A stretch of 64,000 bases of DNA from Guyparkeria sp016278265 (GCF_044582145.1 NZ_JBDODO010000002.1); one strand, 5' to 3'. Positions 51,581-61,541 are shown, numbered from the stretch's first letter. Notes: generated by a model from the letters alone, not told the origin. Numbers and translations are program-made.

Positions 51581-52828
51581 ATGGTCACAACCATCCGCAA
51601 AAATGGCCGATCTCATACCGCCACGACAAACTCGGGACGCACCACCTTGCACATACTGATGATCTCCGATGTGTTTTTCCCGCGGATCAACGGGGTGTCC
51701 ACCTCGATCGAGAGCTTCCGACGGCAATTGATCGCTCTGGACCACCGAGTGACCCTCCTTTGCCCGGCCTACCCCGCCGACCAGCCCGGCGCCGGCACGA
51801 CCGACCTGATCGAACACGGCTTGATACGTATCCCTTCGCGACGGGCTCCCCTCGATCCCGAGGATCGCTTGATGCGTTGGGGCGCGCTGATGCGCGAGGC
51901 TCAAGGACTGGCCGAAGAAAACGTCGATGTCGTCCACGTGCAAACGCCTTTCCTCGCTCACTACGCCGGACGTCGAATCGCCAGGAAACTGGGTGTTCCC
52001 GTCGTGGAGACCTATCACACGTTCTTCGAGGAATATGTGGACAAGTATGTGCCCATCCTGCCGCCCTCGTGGCTGCGAGCGCTCGCACGGCGATGGTCGC
52101 GGGGGCAATGCAACGAGGTCGACCGGCTGGTGGTGCCATCGGCACCCATGAAGGCCTCCCTGGCCACTTACGGCGTCAAAACGCCGATGACGGTCATACC
52201 AACCGGCATCTCGATTGCGTCACCGGCCTCGACGACAGACACCACGGCCTTCCGCGAGCGGCACGCGATTCCGATGGAGGCCCCGCTGCTGCTCTACGTC
52301 GGCCGCGTGGCGTGGGAAAAGAACATCGATGTCCTGCTCGACATGTTTCCCGCCGTTCTCGCCCATCACCCGCAAGCCATCCTGACGATCGCCGGCGAGG
52401 GGCCGGCTCGGGACACGCTGATGAGAAAGGTGGAGGCAGCGGGGCTGACCGCCTCCGTTCGCTTGCTCGGCTACCTGTGCCGGGAGACCGAATTGCCGGC
52501 TGCCTACGGGGCGGCCGACCTGTTCGTGTTTGCCTCGATCAGCGAGACGCAGGGACTGGTCATTCTGGAAGCACTCGCCCAGGCAACACCGGTCGTCGCG
52601 GTAGCGGAGATGGGAACGAGGGATGTGCTGGACGAAGACGGCGGCTGTCGAATCGTGGAAAACGATCCGGCAGCCTTTGCCGAGGCGATCAACGCCCTGC
52701 TGGACGACGACGCCGAACGGGAAAGGTTGTCGGTGGCGGCGCGACCGTACGCGATGGAATGGTCATCCAAGACCATGACGGACAACCTGCTACGGGTCTA
52801 CCAGGAGCTCGTGACAGGCAAGCCGTGA
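51581..52828 (+). CDS. GT4 family glycosyltransferase
   Basis: 415 residues from the ATG at 51581; homologues usually begin around HILMISDVFFPRINGVSTSI, so a TTG at 51647 is a plausible alternative start. The C-terminal GT-B domain has PLLLYVGRVAWEKNIDVLL and the donor-binding ETQGLVILEALAQATPVVA (E-x7-E). This subgroup includes diacylglycerol glucosyl- and mannosyltransferases, so a lipid acceptor is possible but not shown. It ends 12 bases from flgL in convergent orientation. Confidence 0.85.
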   Translation: MVTTIRKNGRSHTATTNSGRTTLHILMISDVFFPRINGVSTSIESFRRQLIALDHRVTLLCPAYPADQPGAGTTDLIEHGLIRIPSRRAPLDPEDRLMRWGALMREAQGLAEENVDVVHVQTPFLAHYAGRRIARKLGVPVVETYHTFFEEYVDKYVPILPPSWLRALARRWSRGQCNEVDRLVVPSAPMKASLATYGVKTPMTVIPTGISIASPASTTDTTAFRERHAIPMEAPLLLYVGRVAWEKNIDVLLDMFPAVLAHHPQAILTIAGEGPARDTLMRKVEAAGLTASVRLLGYLCRETELPAAYGAADLFVFASISETQGLVILEALAQATPVVAVAEMGTRDVLDEDGGCRIVENDPAAFAEAINALLDDDAERERLSVAARPYAMEWSSKTMTDNLLRVYQELVTGKP

Positions 52829-52840
52829 CGGGACGGCCCG

Positions 52841-53812
52841 TCAGATGCTGTTGAACAGGGACAGGCCCTGGATCTTGACCATGCTTTTCTGCGTGGCCTG
52901 CAGGCTGTAAAGGTTTTCGTTCAGGCGAGAAATGGCCTCCGGCATGTTCGTGTCACGCAAACCGGACATCAGCTGCTCGTTGGCCAGCTTCCAGGCCTGC
53001 TGATCGTTTTTCAGACGATCGAGCACGTTGAGGTCGTTGCCCATTTCACCGCGAGCCGATATGGCCTTGCCCAGAAGCGCATCGACATCCTTCTGGCTAC
53101 CCGAATAGAAATCCACTTTTGGCGGCGGCTCATTCAATGCCCGCTTGAGGTCATCAATGACCTGTAGAGCCGACCTCGGCCCATCTTCGCTGGGAACATG
53201 TGCTGGATGACTGCGATCGTGGTAAGGCGACTCGCTATCACCGGCATCCAGGGTGAAAATATCGCTGGCCACGCGGTTTATTGTCACCTGCTGCGTTTCA
53301 CCGACATCCACTTTCACCGCATTGACCGCCGGGTTGGCCTGGTTGATCAACTGGTCATCGCCCGAGGCGAGATCGAACGGCTGCTGGTTGGCCTGAGTCC
53401 CCGAGAAGACGTACTCCCCCCGCTCATTCTTGGCGTTAATCTGCTGGGCGAGCGCATCGCGCAACTGACTCAACTCGTTGCTGAGCACTTGCCGGGAGGT
53501 GTCATCCTGCAAGATGCTGCCGGCCTCCAACGAGATTTCCCGCACCCGCTGGAGAATGTTGGTGCTCGTGGCCAAGCGGGTTTCCTGCGAGCGGATCTTG
53601 CCCTCGGCCATTTCATTGTTGCGCAGGAATTGCTCCACACGACCCACTTGGTCGGCAATCTGGCTGACCTGGCTGAATGCCACGGGATCAACGTCCGCCG
53701 TTCGCAACCTCACCCCCGTGGCGATATCGGTCTGCGCTTGCAGCATTCCGGCCTGCTGACGCTGCAGGTTCTGGAGGCCGCTTTGCATAATCATGGAAGT
53801 GGAAACACGCAT
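52841..53812 (-). CDS. flgL: Flagellar hook-filament junction protein 3
   Basis: 323 residues. The N-terminus VSTSMIMQSGLQNLQRQQAG and the C-terminus ISRLNENLYSLQATQKSMVK are the coiled-coil terminal regions shared with flagellin. It is exported and joins the hook to the filament. It starts 10 bases after flgK, so both come from the sigma-28 promoter upstream of flgK. Confidence 0.94.
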   Translation of the reverse strand: MRVSTSMIMQSGLQNLQRQQAGMLQAQTDIATGVRLRTADVDPVAFSQVSQIADQVGRVEQFLRNNEMAEGKIRSQETRLATSTNILQRVREISLEAGSILQDDTSRQVLSNELSQLRDALAQQINAKNERGEYVFSGTQANQQPFDLASGDDQLINQANPAVNAVKVDVGETQQVTINRVASDIFTLDAGDSESPYHDRSHPAHVPSEDGPRSALQVIDDLKRALNEPPPKVDFYSGSQKDVDALLGKAISARGEMGNDLNVLDRLKNDQQAWKLANEQLMSGLRDTNMPEAISRLNENLYSLQATQKSMVKIQGLSLFNSI

Positions 53813-53822
53813 CAGATTACCC

Positions 53823-55520
53823 TCAACGAACCGCGTTCAGAACGGACTGGAACAACTGCCCCGAAATGGAAATACTCCGGGCCAAGGCCTGATATTGCTG
53901 CTGGTATTGCAGGAGCTTGGCCGCCTCCTCATCCAGATTCACCCCGGAGATCGACTCCTTTCTGGCCTGCAAATTATCCAGCGCGGCCTGGGAAGAAGCT
54001 CCCTGCAACTCGGCCGAACGCGCCACCGACCCGGCCTGACCGACAGCAGACGCGAGTGAACCACCGATGGTCTGGCCATCCAGCGCATCCGGGTCGAGCG
54101 AGCCGTTGTAGTCAGACGTCGATTGTCCGACCACGGATTGATTGGCCAAGTCCGTGATGCGTTGGATATTGGTGTTGTCACGAGAACCCAAGGTAACCGT
54201 ACCGCCTGCGCCATCGTCGGCACTGCCCGCTGCCGCCACGTCACTCGGGTCGCTCAATCGCGTGCTTATCCGACTGGCCGCGCCCACACCTGAATCGATG
54301 TACAACGCGTCACCGTGGACTGGGGTGCTGTCAAAGGTGATATCGAGGCCGGGAATCGCCGTAGTCGAGCCGTTCACAGCCACCTGAGCCAATATCGAGC
54401 CCGGATCCTTTTCGCTACGAATCACCCACTCCGATTGAGTGCTGTCATATCGGGCGATGTACCGCTCATCTTTCAGCAAGGTCGCATCCGTGACGTCAGC
54501 GGTGGCACCGCCATTCCCCTCGTTACGTGGGCTGCCGATGACACTGCCTTCCATGGCGAGAGAAAACAGCGGCTCACCGGCGTTGCCATCCAGGTCGAAA
54601 CCCTGTGTCTGGATCGCATTGACCTCCTGTGCCACGACCATGGCCGTACGCCCCAGTTGATTGCGCAGCGGGGTAATCAGAGTGGATTGGGCCTCGACGA
54701 TGCCGCCCAGATCCCCACCGGTCACCAGTCGCGTGATCGACTTGCCGTCGATTTCAATTTCCACACCGCTAGGAACCGCGGTGGCGGATAAATCCGTGTG
54801 CACGCTGCCAGTGACCAAGGACTGCCCCGAACCAACCGCGAGGTTGAGTGACCCCTTGCCGTCGTCATCCACCCGAATATTGATCCGGTTGGCAATGTCA
54901 CGCACCAGTTGATCCCGGCGATCGAGAAGATCATTCGGCAATGCACTGGGATCCTGAGCGTAGGCCGTTGTGATCTTGTCATTGAGATCGGCCACCTCGC
55001 CCGCAAAGACATTGATCTCTTGGGTAATCGAGCCGGCTTGCCGGCCGACATTCGCATTCAATTGCGCCAACTGGATATCAACACGATTGAGTCGATCGGT
55101 CAGCGCACCCGCCTCGTTCAGGAAGGCCTGCCGGGAGGTGATGTCGGTGGGGTTGGAAGCCACATCGCCGGCGGCGTTAAAAAACGCCTGACTGGCTTGC
55201 GAAACACCGGTTTCGGTATCACCCAGCACACCGGTCACCTGACTGGCGAAGTCCTGCAGGAAGCCCAGGCGACTGTTTTCACTGGTGGCATCACGCAGCT
55301 GACTCTCGACGAACTGATCGAAGTTGCGCGTAATGCTGTCGACTTTCGTCCCCGTGCCGACATACCCATTGCCCATGAACTGAGGCATTTGCGCACTCAT
55401 CTCCACGCGCTGGCGGGAGTAGCCTTCGACATTGGCATTCGAGACGTTGTGCCCGGTCGTCGCCAGTGCGCGTTGCACCGAGAGCAGGCCGCTGACCGAG
55501 TTGCTGAGAATGTCCGCCAT
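53823..55520 (-). CDS. flgK: Flagellar hook-associated protein 1
   Basis: 565 residues. The N-terminus LSNSVSGLLSVQRALATTGH with NVSNANVEGYSRQRVEMSAQ and the C-terminus SGVNLDEEAAKLLQYQQQYQ are the rod/hook-type signatures of FlgK. The exported protein forms the first hook-filament junction ring. A sigma-28 promoter lies 30 bases upstream, placing flgKL in the late class. Confidence 0.95.
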   Translation of the reverse strand: MADILSNSVSGLLSVQRALATTGHNVSNANVEGYSRQRVEMSAQMPQFMGNGYVGTGTKVDSITRNFDQFVESQLRDATSENSRLGFLQDFASQVTGVLGDTETGVSQASQAFFNAAGDVASNPTDITSRQAFLNEAGALTDRLNRVDIQLAQLNANVGRQAGSITQEINVFAGEVADLNDKITTAYAQDPSALPNDLLDRRDQLVRDIANRINIRVDDDGKGSLNLAVGSGQSLVTGSVHTDLSATAVPSGVEIEIDGKSITRLVTGGDLGGIVEAQSTLITPLRNQLGRTAMVVAQEVNAIQTQGFDLDGNAGEPLFSLAMEGSVIGSPRNEGNGGATADVTDATLLKDERYIARYDSTQSEWVIRSEKDPGSILAQVAVNGSTTAIPGLDITFDSTPVHGDALYIDSGVGAASRISTRLSDPSDVAAAGSADDGAGGTVTLGSRDNTNIQRITDLANQSVVGQSTSDYNGSLDPDALDGQTIGGSLASAVGQAGSVARSAELQGASSQAALDNLQARKESISGVNLDEEAAKLLQYQQQYQALARSISISGQLFQSVLNAVR

Positions 55521-55550
55521 GATGAGGCCTCAAAGGGTTTACTGCCGACC

Positions 55551-55577
55551 TTATCGGCCGATTAAGGAAAAACTTGA
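55551..55577 (-). promoter_or_regulatory. Sigma-28 (FliA) promoter of flgKL
   Basis: Minus strand TCAAGTTT-N11-GCCGATAA; only one base departs from the consensus. The -10 box lies 30 bases before the flgK start, inside the 74 bp flgJ-flgK gap. Confidence 0.92.
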
Positions 55578-55594
55578 ACGAAGGCTTGGCCCGA

Positions 55595-56635
55595 TCACAC
55601 CGCGTCCTTCATCGCCGGCGAGTTCATGATCGAGATCAGCTTGTCGGCGTATCGGGGGTCGGTGGCGTAGCCGGCCTGCTGCAGTTCGCGGGCGAACTGC
55701 TCGGGATCGTCACGGGCCTCCAGCGCCTTGCCGTAGCGCGGGTTTTCCTGGATGAAACGGGCAAAGTCGTTGAAGGAGGCAGCCATCGAATCGTACTGAC
55801 GGAAGGCCGCCTGTCGGCGCACCAGGCTGCCGGATTCGAACTCCAGCGTGCCGTGCACCTGGCGCTCACCGCCCCAACTGCGATCGGCCTTGATGCCGAA
55901 GAAGTTGTTGCTCGCCTCCCCGCCGCCATCATGCGGCACGTGCTTGCCCCAGCCGGTTTCCAGCGCCGACTGGGCCACCAACACCTTCGCCGAAACTCCC
56001 AGCTTGTCGGCCGCCTCGCGGGCATGCGGGAGGATGGCCTCGACGAACCGCTCCGGTGATTCCCAGTAGGCCGGCTGTTTCGTGCCACCAGTCGCCTCTG
56101 ACGATCCCAGTGCGGCTAGCCGTTCCTTGGTCGGCCCCGGCTGCGCCAACTGCTTGTCGTCCGTGGGGGTGCCTTCGGCGTCCTTGTCTTTCTGCATCCA
56201 GGCATGCGGGCGCAGGGTCCACTCGGAGGCGTCGGGCAACGGGTAGGCACGCGGTGCCTGTTCGACCACCCCCCCGTTCTCGGCGATCTTCAGCGGGAAC
56301 CCCTCCGATGGCCGCTCACCGTCCATGCCGGCCGCCTGCTTGGACAGCTGACGCTCGATCATCTCGGCCAGCCCGATGCCTCCGGCGCGGCTGGAGAGCT
56401 TTTGCGCAATCTCCTGATCGAACATGCCCTCGAAGGTCTTGGTCTGCTCGCTGTTGAACAGCCCGTCGCGGGGTGTGGCTTGCCGCATCGACTCCAGCAT
56501 CATCTTGACGAACTGGGTCTCGAACTGGGAGGCGACCTGCTTCAGGGCCTGCCCGGGGTCCTTGCCGGCCTGGGCCTTGAGCTGGTTGAGGCCCTCAAAG
56601 TCGGTATAAGACTGGATTTGTGCAGGACTGACCAT
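55595..56635 (-). CDS. flgJ: Flagellar rod-assembly protein / peptidoglycan hydrolase
   Basis: 346 residues from the ATG at 56635 (GAGGT upstream); a GTG one codon earlier was not used. The N-terminal rod-capping domain (ASQFETQFVKMMLESMRQAT, SSRAGGIGLAEMIERQLSKQ) is followed by a linker and a C-terminal glucosaminidase domain. That domain has LVAQSALETGWGKHVPHDGG and NNFFGIKADRSWGG, with the catalytic Glu in ALETGWG. It opens the wall for the rod. The two-domain form is the gammaproteobacterial type. Confidence 0.95.
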   Translation of the reverse strand: MVSPAQIQSYTDFEGLNQLKAQAGKDPGQALKQVASQFETQFVKMMLESMRQATPRDGLFNSEQTKTFEGMFDQEIAQKLSSRAGGIGLAEMIERQLSKQAAGMDGERPSEGFPLKIAENGGVVEQAPRAYPLPDASEWTLRPHAWMQKDKDAEGTPTDDKQLAQPGPTKERLAALGSSEATGGTKQPAYWESPERFVEAILPHAREAADKLGVSAKVLVAQSALETGWGKHVPHDGGGEASNNFFGIKADRSWGGERQVHGTLEFESGSLVRRQAAFRQYDSMAASFNDFARFIQENPRYGKALEARDDPEQFARELQQAGYATDPRYADKLISIMNSPAMKDAV

Positions 56636-56644
56636 CACGTCACC

Positions 56645-57778
56645 TCAGATCACGATCAACTGGGCCTTGAGCGCACCGGCACTCTTGAGCGCCTGCAGGA
56701 TGGCAACCAGGTCCGACGGTGAGGCGCCGACGGCATTGATCGCCTGGACAATGTCGTTGAGCTTTACGCCCGGGTCGAACACGAAAGCAGGATTGTTCGC
56801 CTCCTGCACGGTGACATCCGACTCCGGCGTGACCACCGTCTCGCCCTCGCTGAAGGGCCCCGGCTGCGAGACGTTGAGGCTCTCGTCCACCGTGACCGTC
56901 AGGTTGCCGTGCGAGACAGCGGCGGCCTCGATGGTGACGTTCTGACCGATCACGACCGTCCCGCTGCGCGAGTTGACCACCACGCGGGCCCGCCCCTCGC
57001 CGGGCTGAACCTGGACGTTTTCCAGCACCGACATGAAACCGACCCGCTGGTCGGGCGCATCCGGCGCGCGCACCTTAACCGTGCCACCATCGACCGCTTG
57101 CGCCACACCGCCGCCGAGTGCATCGTTGATGGCCTGTTCCATGCGCCGGGCGGTGGTGAAGTCAGGCTCGCGGAGGTTGAGGAACACCGCCCCGGCACCG
57201 CCCATCTTGCTCGGCACGCTGCGCTCGACGGTCGCGCCGTTAGGCACACGTCCAGCCGTGGGAATGTTGACGGTCACGCGTGAGCCGTCGCGCCCCGAGG
57301 CGTCCAGCCCGCCGACGATCAGGCTGCCCTGGGCCACGGCATAGATGTTGTCGTCCGCGCCTTTCAACGGCGTCATCAGGAGCTCACCACCCCGCAAGCT
57401 ATCCGCGTTGCCGATCGACGACACCGTGACGTCGATCGTCTGCCCCGGCTTGGCGAAGGGGGGTAGATCGGCGGTCACCATGACCGCCGCCACGTTGTTC
57501 AACTGCACGTTCCCGCCATCCGGCGACAGGCCCTGGCGCTCGAGCATGTTCTGGATGCTCTGGCGGGTGAACGGCACCTGGGTGGTCTGGTCGCCGGTGC
57601 CGGCCAGGCCGACCACGATGCCGTAGCCAAGCAGCTGGTTGTCGCGCACCCCGGCGAAACTCGCCACGTCCTTGATGCGCTCGGCTCCGGCCTGCGGGGC
57701 GAAGGCTGCCGCCCCGGCAGCGAGCACCAGTGGCAACAGGCCGGCCAGAAAGGCTCGAATGTGTGTGTTGATTTTCAT
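56645..57778 (-). CDS. flgI: Flagellar P-ring protein
   Basis: 377 residues from the ATG at 57778 (GGTGGG upstream); an ATG at 57790 overlapping the flgH stop is an alternative. A cleavable signal peptide (AFLAGLLPLVLAAGAAAFAP) sends it to the periplasm. The mature start ERIKDVASFAGVRDNQLLGY and GLVVGL-like GIVVGLAGTGDQ are diagnostic. It forms the ring around the rod in the peptidoglycan layer. Confidence 0.95.
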   Translation of the reverse strand: MKINTHIRAFLAGLLPLVLAAGAAAFAPQAGAERIKDVASFAGVRDNQLLGYGIVVGLAGTGDQTTQVPFTRQSIQNMLERQGLSPDGGNVQLNNVAAVMVTADLPPFAKPGQTIDVTVSSIGNADSLRGGELLMTPLKGADDNIYAVAQGSLIVGGLDASGRDGSRVTVNIPTAGRVPNGATVERSVPSKMGGAGAVFLNLREPDFTTARRMEQAINDALGGGVAQAVDGGTVKVRAPDAPDQRVGFMSVLENVQVQPGEGRARVVVNSRSGTVVIGQNVTIEAAAVSHGNLTVTVDESLNVSQPGPFSEGETVVTPESDVTVQEANNPAFVFDPGVKLNDIVQAINAVGASPSDLVAILQALKSAGALKAQLIVI

Positions 57779-57789
57779 GCGTCCCACCA

Positions 57790-58482
57790 TCAGAAGGGGA
57801 AGACCGGGCTGTTGAAGAAGCGCGCCATCCAGCCCATGTTGTTCGACTCGTTGATCACGCCCTCACCGCCGTAGGCGATCTGGGCGTTCGCCACCCGTGT
57901 GGACATGACGGTGTTGTCGGCCGCGATGTCCTGCGGACGGACCATCCCGGCGAGCTTGATGAACTCGCTGCCCTGGTTGATCCCAATCCACTTTTGGCCA
58001 CGAATCACCAGATTGCCGTTGGAGAGCACGCGGGAGACCGTGACGGTAATTTGACCGTTGAGGGTGTTCTGCTGGCTGCTTTCCCCGTCGCCGGCGAAAT
58101 CACGCTCGCCGTTGATCTGCGCGTTGAGCCGTTCGATCGCCGGCCCGGTCAGCCCGAGAATGTTCGGCGGGGTGATCGCCGTCTCCTGGCTCTTCCCGGT
58201 CGAGGTTTGCGCACTCTTGGACGCCTGCATGCGCTCCTCGAGGATCACCGTCAGGATGTCGCCCACCCGGTACGGCCGCGAATCGGCGAACATGTTGTCC
58301 ACCTGGCCGGTCTGGAAGATCGCGCCATTGCTCTGCACCGGGTTGTGCTCGGACGCCTCCGGCGGCATCGCGGCATTGAACTGCGGGTCGGGCTTGATCG
58401 GCGGCTGACTGGCGCAGCCGGCCAGCAACGCGAACGCAACCAGGACCGGTGCCCGGAAAAGCGACTGGATTGACGGTTTCAT
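57790..58482 (-). CDS. flgH: Flagellar L-ring lipoprotein
   Basis: 230 residues. The signal peptide ends in the lipobox LLAGC, so it is an outer-membrane lipoprotein. YRVGDILTVILEERMQASKS and GNLVIRGQKWIGINQGSEFI are typical FlgH segments. GGAGGCA precedes the ATG. It forms the bushing of the rod in the outer membrane. Confidence 0.95.
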   Translation of the reverse strand: MKPSIQSLFRAPVLVAFALLAGCASQPPIKPDPQFNAAMPPEASEHNPVQSNGAIFQTGQVDNMFADSRPYRVGDILTVILEERMQASKSAQTSTGKSQETAITPPNILGLTGPAIERLNAQINGERDFAGDGESSQQNTLNGQITVTVSRVLSNGNLVIRGQKWIGINQGSEFIKLAGMVRPQDIAADNTVMSTRVANAQIAYGGEGVINESNNMGWMARFFNSPVFPF

Positions 58483-58507
58483 GACGTGCCTCCGCGGATC
58501 GGCGTCA

Positions 58508-59296
58508 TCAGACGTTCTGGTTGAGGTACTGGAGCATGCCGTCGGTCGTGGAGATGGCCTTGGAGTTCATCTCGTACGAACGCTGCGTCTCGATCATGCT
58601 GACCAGCTCCTCGACCACGTTGACGTTCGAACTCTCCAGCGCGCCCTGCTGGATCGCGCCAAGGCCATTGAGGCCCGGGGTATCCAGCTGGGGCGCCCCA
58701 CTGGCACCCGACTCGACGAACAGATTGTTGCCGACCGGTTGCAGGCCTGCCGGGTTGACGAAGTCCGCCAGCTGGATGTTGCCCAACTGGACCGGCTGGG
58801 CCTGCCCGGCCAGCTGTGCACTGACGGTGCCGTCCGTGCCGATGGTGATCGACTGGGCACCCTGCGGAACGTTGATCGCCGGCTGGACCGGCTGGCCGTT
58901 AGCGGTGACCAGCTGACCGTCGCTATTGAGCGAAAAGTCGCCGTCACGGGTGTAGGCGATATTGCCGTCTGGCTGCAGTACCTGGAAAAAGCCGCGGCCG
59001 TTGACCGCCATGTCCAGGGCGTTGTCCGTCTGCTGGATGTTGCCCTGGGTGTGCTGCTTCTCCGTGGCCACCACGCGAACACCGGTGCCGACGTTCAGGC
59101 CCGTAGGCACCTCGTCCTGCTGGTTGTTCGCCGCGCCGACCTGCCGGTAGTTCTGGTAGATCAGGTCCTCGAATACCGCCCGGTCACGCTTGAAGCCGGT
59201 GGTGTTGACGTTGGCGAGGTTGTTGGAAATCACCGACATGCGCGTCTGCTGCGCGTCCAGGCCGGTCTTTGCTGTCCAGAGTGCGGGTGTGGTCAT
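58508..59296 (-). CDS. flgG: Flagellar distal rod protein
   Basis: 262 residues, the standard length. The N-terminal MTTPALWTAKTGLDAQQTRM followed by VISNNLANVNTTGFKRDRAV is the FlgG signature. The C-terminal LEEL-type segment is ESSNVNVVEELVSMIETQRS. It is in the flgFGHIJ transcript and is exported by the type III apparatus. Confidence 0.95.
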   Translation of the reverse strand: MTTPALWTAKTGLDAQQTRMSVISNNLANVNTTGFKRDRAVFEDLIYQNYRQVGAANNQQDEVPTGLNVGTGVRVVATEKQHTQGNIQQTDNALDMAVNGRGFFQVLQPDGNIAYTRDGDFSLNSDGQLVTANGQPVQPAINVPQGAQSITIGTDGTVSAQLAGQAQPVQLGNIQLADFVNPAGLQPVGNNLFVESGASGAPQLDTPGLNGLGAIQQGALESSNVNVVEELVSMIETQRSYEMNSKAISTTDGMLQYLNQNV

Positions 59297-59317
59297 GGTC
59301 TTTCTCCCCTAACTGAA

Positions 59318-60061
59318 TTAACCGAGACGCATCAGGCGGTCGGCGGCTTCGCCGTTCTCGTCTGCCGTGCGAATCATTCGGCTTTGTGTCTCGAACATGC
59401 GGCCGTACTCGATCATGTTGACCATCGCCTCGACGGCATTGACGTTGCTGCCCTCGAGCACGCCACTGGCCACCTGCACCGCAGCATCGGCCTGCGGCTC
59501 ATCGGCGCCTTGGCGAAGCGAGAAGCGCCCATCCCCACCTTTGGTCAGATCAGCCTGGGCCGGGTTGACCAGTCGGATGCGATCGACCATCGCCGGGGCA
59601 TTGGTTTGACCGCCCACCGGGATGATGCTGATGCTGCCGTCGGCATGAATGTCGATCTTCTCGGCCGGGGGAATGGCGATCGGCCCCTCGTTGCCCATCA
59701 CCGGATCGCCCTGGCCGGTCTGCAACTGGCCATTGGCCGTCAGATGAAGATCGCCACGGCGGGTGTACGCCACCCGTCCGTCCGGCGCCTCGACGGCAAG
59801 GAACCCGTCACCCTTGATGGCGACGTCGAGTCCCCGGCCGGTGGTCTGCAACGGGCCGGGCGAGAAATCGGCACCCTTGCCCTGCGCCTCGGTATAGGCC
59901 CGCGATGCCTGCCCCGGGCCGTAGACCGGCTGGGCGGCAAAGGCGTCGATGTCGGCCTTGAAGCCCTGGGTATTCACGTTCGCCAAATTATTGGCGTTGG
60001 TGGCCTGGGCCCGTAATGTCTGCGAGGCACCGCTCATGGCGATATAGGCCAGACGATCCAT
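59318..60061 (-). CDS. flgF: Flagellar proximal rod protein
   Basis: 247 residues from the ATG at 60061, preceded by GGAGGTG. The N-terminal MDRLAYIAMSGASQTLRAQA and ANNLANVNTQGFKADIDAFA and the C-terminal NVNAVEAMVNMIEYGRMFET place it in the rod family, as FlgF by its order before flgG. A sigma-54 promoter lies about 60 bases upstream and a terminator separates it from flgE. Confidence 0.94.
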   Translation of the reverse strand: MDRLAYIAMSGASQTLRAQATNANNLANVNTQGFKADIDAFAAQPVYGPGQASRAYTEAQGKGADFSPGPLQTTGRGLDVAIKGDGFLAVEAPDGRVAYTRRGDLHLTANGQLQTGQGDPVMGNEGPIAIPPAEKIDIHADGSISIIPVGGQTNAPAMVDRIRLVNPAQADLTKGGDGRFSLRQGADEPQADAAVQVASGVLEGSNVNAVEAMVNMIEYGRMFETQSRMIRTADENGEAADRLMRLG

Positions 60062-60119
60062 CACAACACCTCCATCATTCACTGATCAGACAGGGGAAAA
60101 TGCCCCGATGCCGTGGTTA

Positions 60120-60137
60120 ATGCAGGAGGCGTGCCAA
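60120..60137 (-). promoter_or_regulatory. Sigma-54 (RpoN) promoter of flgFGHIJ
   Basis: Minus strand TTGGCACG-CCTC-CTGCA; the -24 GG and -12 GC are correctly ten bases apart (consensus TGGCACG-N4-TTGCW, one T changed to C). It lies about 60 bases before flgF and downstream of the flgE terminator. Confidence 0.88.
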
Positions 60138-60184
60138 TAATGCCATCGAGAGGAAAGGCGCACTGATTGAAGCACTTGTCGACA

Positions 60185-60210
60185 CGAAAAAGGCGGCCCG
60201 CGGGCCGCCT
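60185..60210 (-). terminator. Terminator of flgBCDE
   Basis: Self-complementary AGGCGGCCCG/CGGGCCGCCT at 60191-60210, followed on the minus strand by TTTTTC, about 28 bases after the flgE stop. Confidence 0.85.
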
Positions 60211-60237
60211 GGTCTTATCGAATGATCGCGGACTAGA

Positions 60238-61527
60238 TCAGCGAATGCCGATGATCGTGTCGCTCAAGGTCTTGTTGGCCTCGATCGCCCGCGAGTTGGC
60301 CTGGAAGTTCCGCTGCGCGGTGATCAGGTTGACCAGCTCCTGGGTCAGGTCCGTATTCGAGGTCTCCAGGGCGCCACCCTGGATCGCACCAAAGGTCCCG
60401 GTGCCGGCTTGACCCGCCAATGGCTCGCCCGAATCAATCGACTCAATCCACTGGTTGTCCCCCACCTGTTTGAGGCCCTGAGGGTTACGGAAGTCGACCA
60501 GCGCCACCTTGCCCAACGCAATGTTTTCACCGTTGGTGTAGCTCGCCCGGATCAAACCGTCTGTGCCCACCGAGATGCCGGTCAGCTGACCGGTGGTATT
60601 GCCGTCGGCTGACTGATCGGCGATGTTGAACGGACCATTGTATTGAGTCGAATCAGAGCGAAACGTCATCTCAATACTGAGATCCGCAGCCCCCGTTCCC
60701 AAATTCGCCCCCGTTTCACTGACGGTCACAGGATTGTCAGCCCCCGCCGCGTCGGAAGAAGCACTCACCTGGTTGAAAGAGCCATCAGTATTGAATTGAA
60801 CCGTCTGTGTTGCCATGTCAGCTACTGGCTGATCATCGATCTGGTAATAGACCGTCCACTGGTTATCGACCCCAGTCACGGCGGGATCAGTCTTCACGAA
60901 ATAGCTCGTCAACGTGGTTGGGTTCCCCAACGAGTCATAAATCCGCTGAGAGTTCGCTTGGTTATACGAATCCGGCGTGTCCGGGGCGAAGGTGGTGACC
61001 GGCGGCGTCTGGGCCCCCGCAGGAAGGTTCAGTGACAGGCTCGCTTTGGTGGTCGCCTGCGGCGCACCCGCAGCGACCGGCAACTGAACCGCCGTGGAGG
61101 TAGCAAGCGACGTCGATTGCAATGTCCCGTTCTCGTTTACCGGCAGCGCCTTGAGGTATTCGCCCGCTTGATTGACCAGGTAACCATTCTTGTTCACGCC
61201 CAGCGCCCCGGCCCGGCTGAACACCGATTCATTGGACTCCAGCGACGGCTGGAAGGCGAAGAAACCCTGACCGGAAATCGCCAGGTCGAGCGAGTTGTCG
61301 GTAAACTCGAGGTTCCCCTGCGAGAACTGCTGGGTCACCGCCTGGTTGATAACACCCTGCCCCACGGCCGTCTTGCTATTGCCAAAGGCACTGACGGCAT
61401 AGATGTCACCGAACTCCGCCCGCGACTTCTTGAAGCCGGTGGACTTGGCGTTGGCGATGTTGTTCCCCGTCACGGAGAGGTCTTTCTGTGCGGCGTTCAG
61501 GCCGCTGATGGAGGTGTTGAACGACAT
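60238..61527 (-). CDS. flgE: Flagellar hook protein
   Basis: 429 residues. The N-terminus MSFNTSISGLNAAQKDLSVT with GNNIANAKSTGFKKSRAEFG and the C-terminus SNTDLTQELVNLITAQRNFQ are diagnostic. The middle is a variable hook domain rich in Thr, Ser and Gly. Exported; polymerises into the universal joint under control of the FlgD cap, whose gene lies 14 bases upstream. Confidence 0.96.
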   Translation of the reverse strand: MSFNTSISGLNAAQKDLSVTGNNIANAKSTGFKKSRAEFGDIYAVSAFGNSKTAVGQGVINQAVTQQFSQGNLEFTDNSLDLAISGQGFFAFQPSLESNESVFSRAGALGVNKNGYLVNQAGEYLKALPVNENGTLQSTSLATSTAVQLPVAAGAPQATTKASLSLNLPAGAQTPPVTTFAPDTPDSYNQANSQRIYDSLGNPTTLTSYFVKTDPAVTGVDNQWTVYYQIDDQPVADMATQTVQFNTDGSFNQVSASSDAAGADNPVTVSETGANLGTGAADLSIEMTFRSDSTQYNGPFNIADQSADGNTTGQLTGISVGTDGLIRASYTNGENIALGKVALVDFRNPQGLKQVGDNQWIESIDSGEPLAGQAGTGTFGAIQGGALETSNTDLTQELVNLITAQRNFQANSRAIEANKTLSDTIIGIR

Positions 61528-61541
61528 GACTCGTCCTCCGA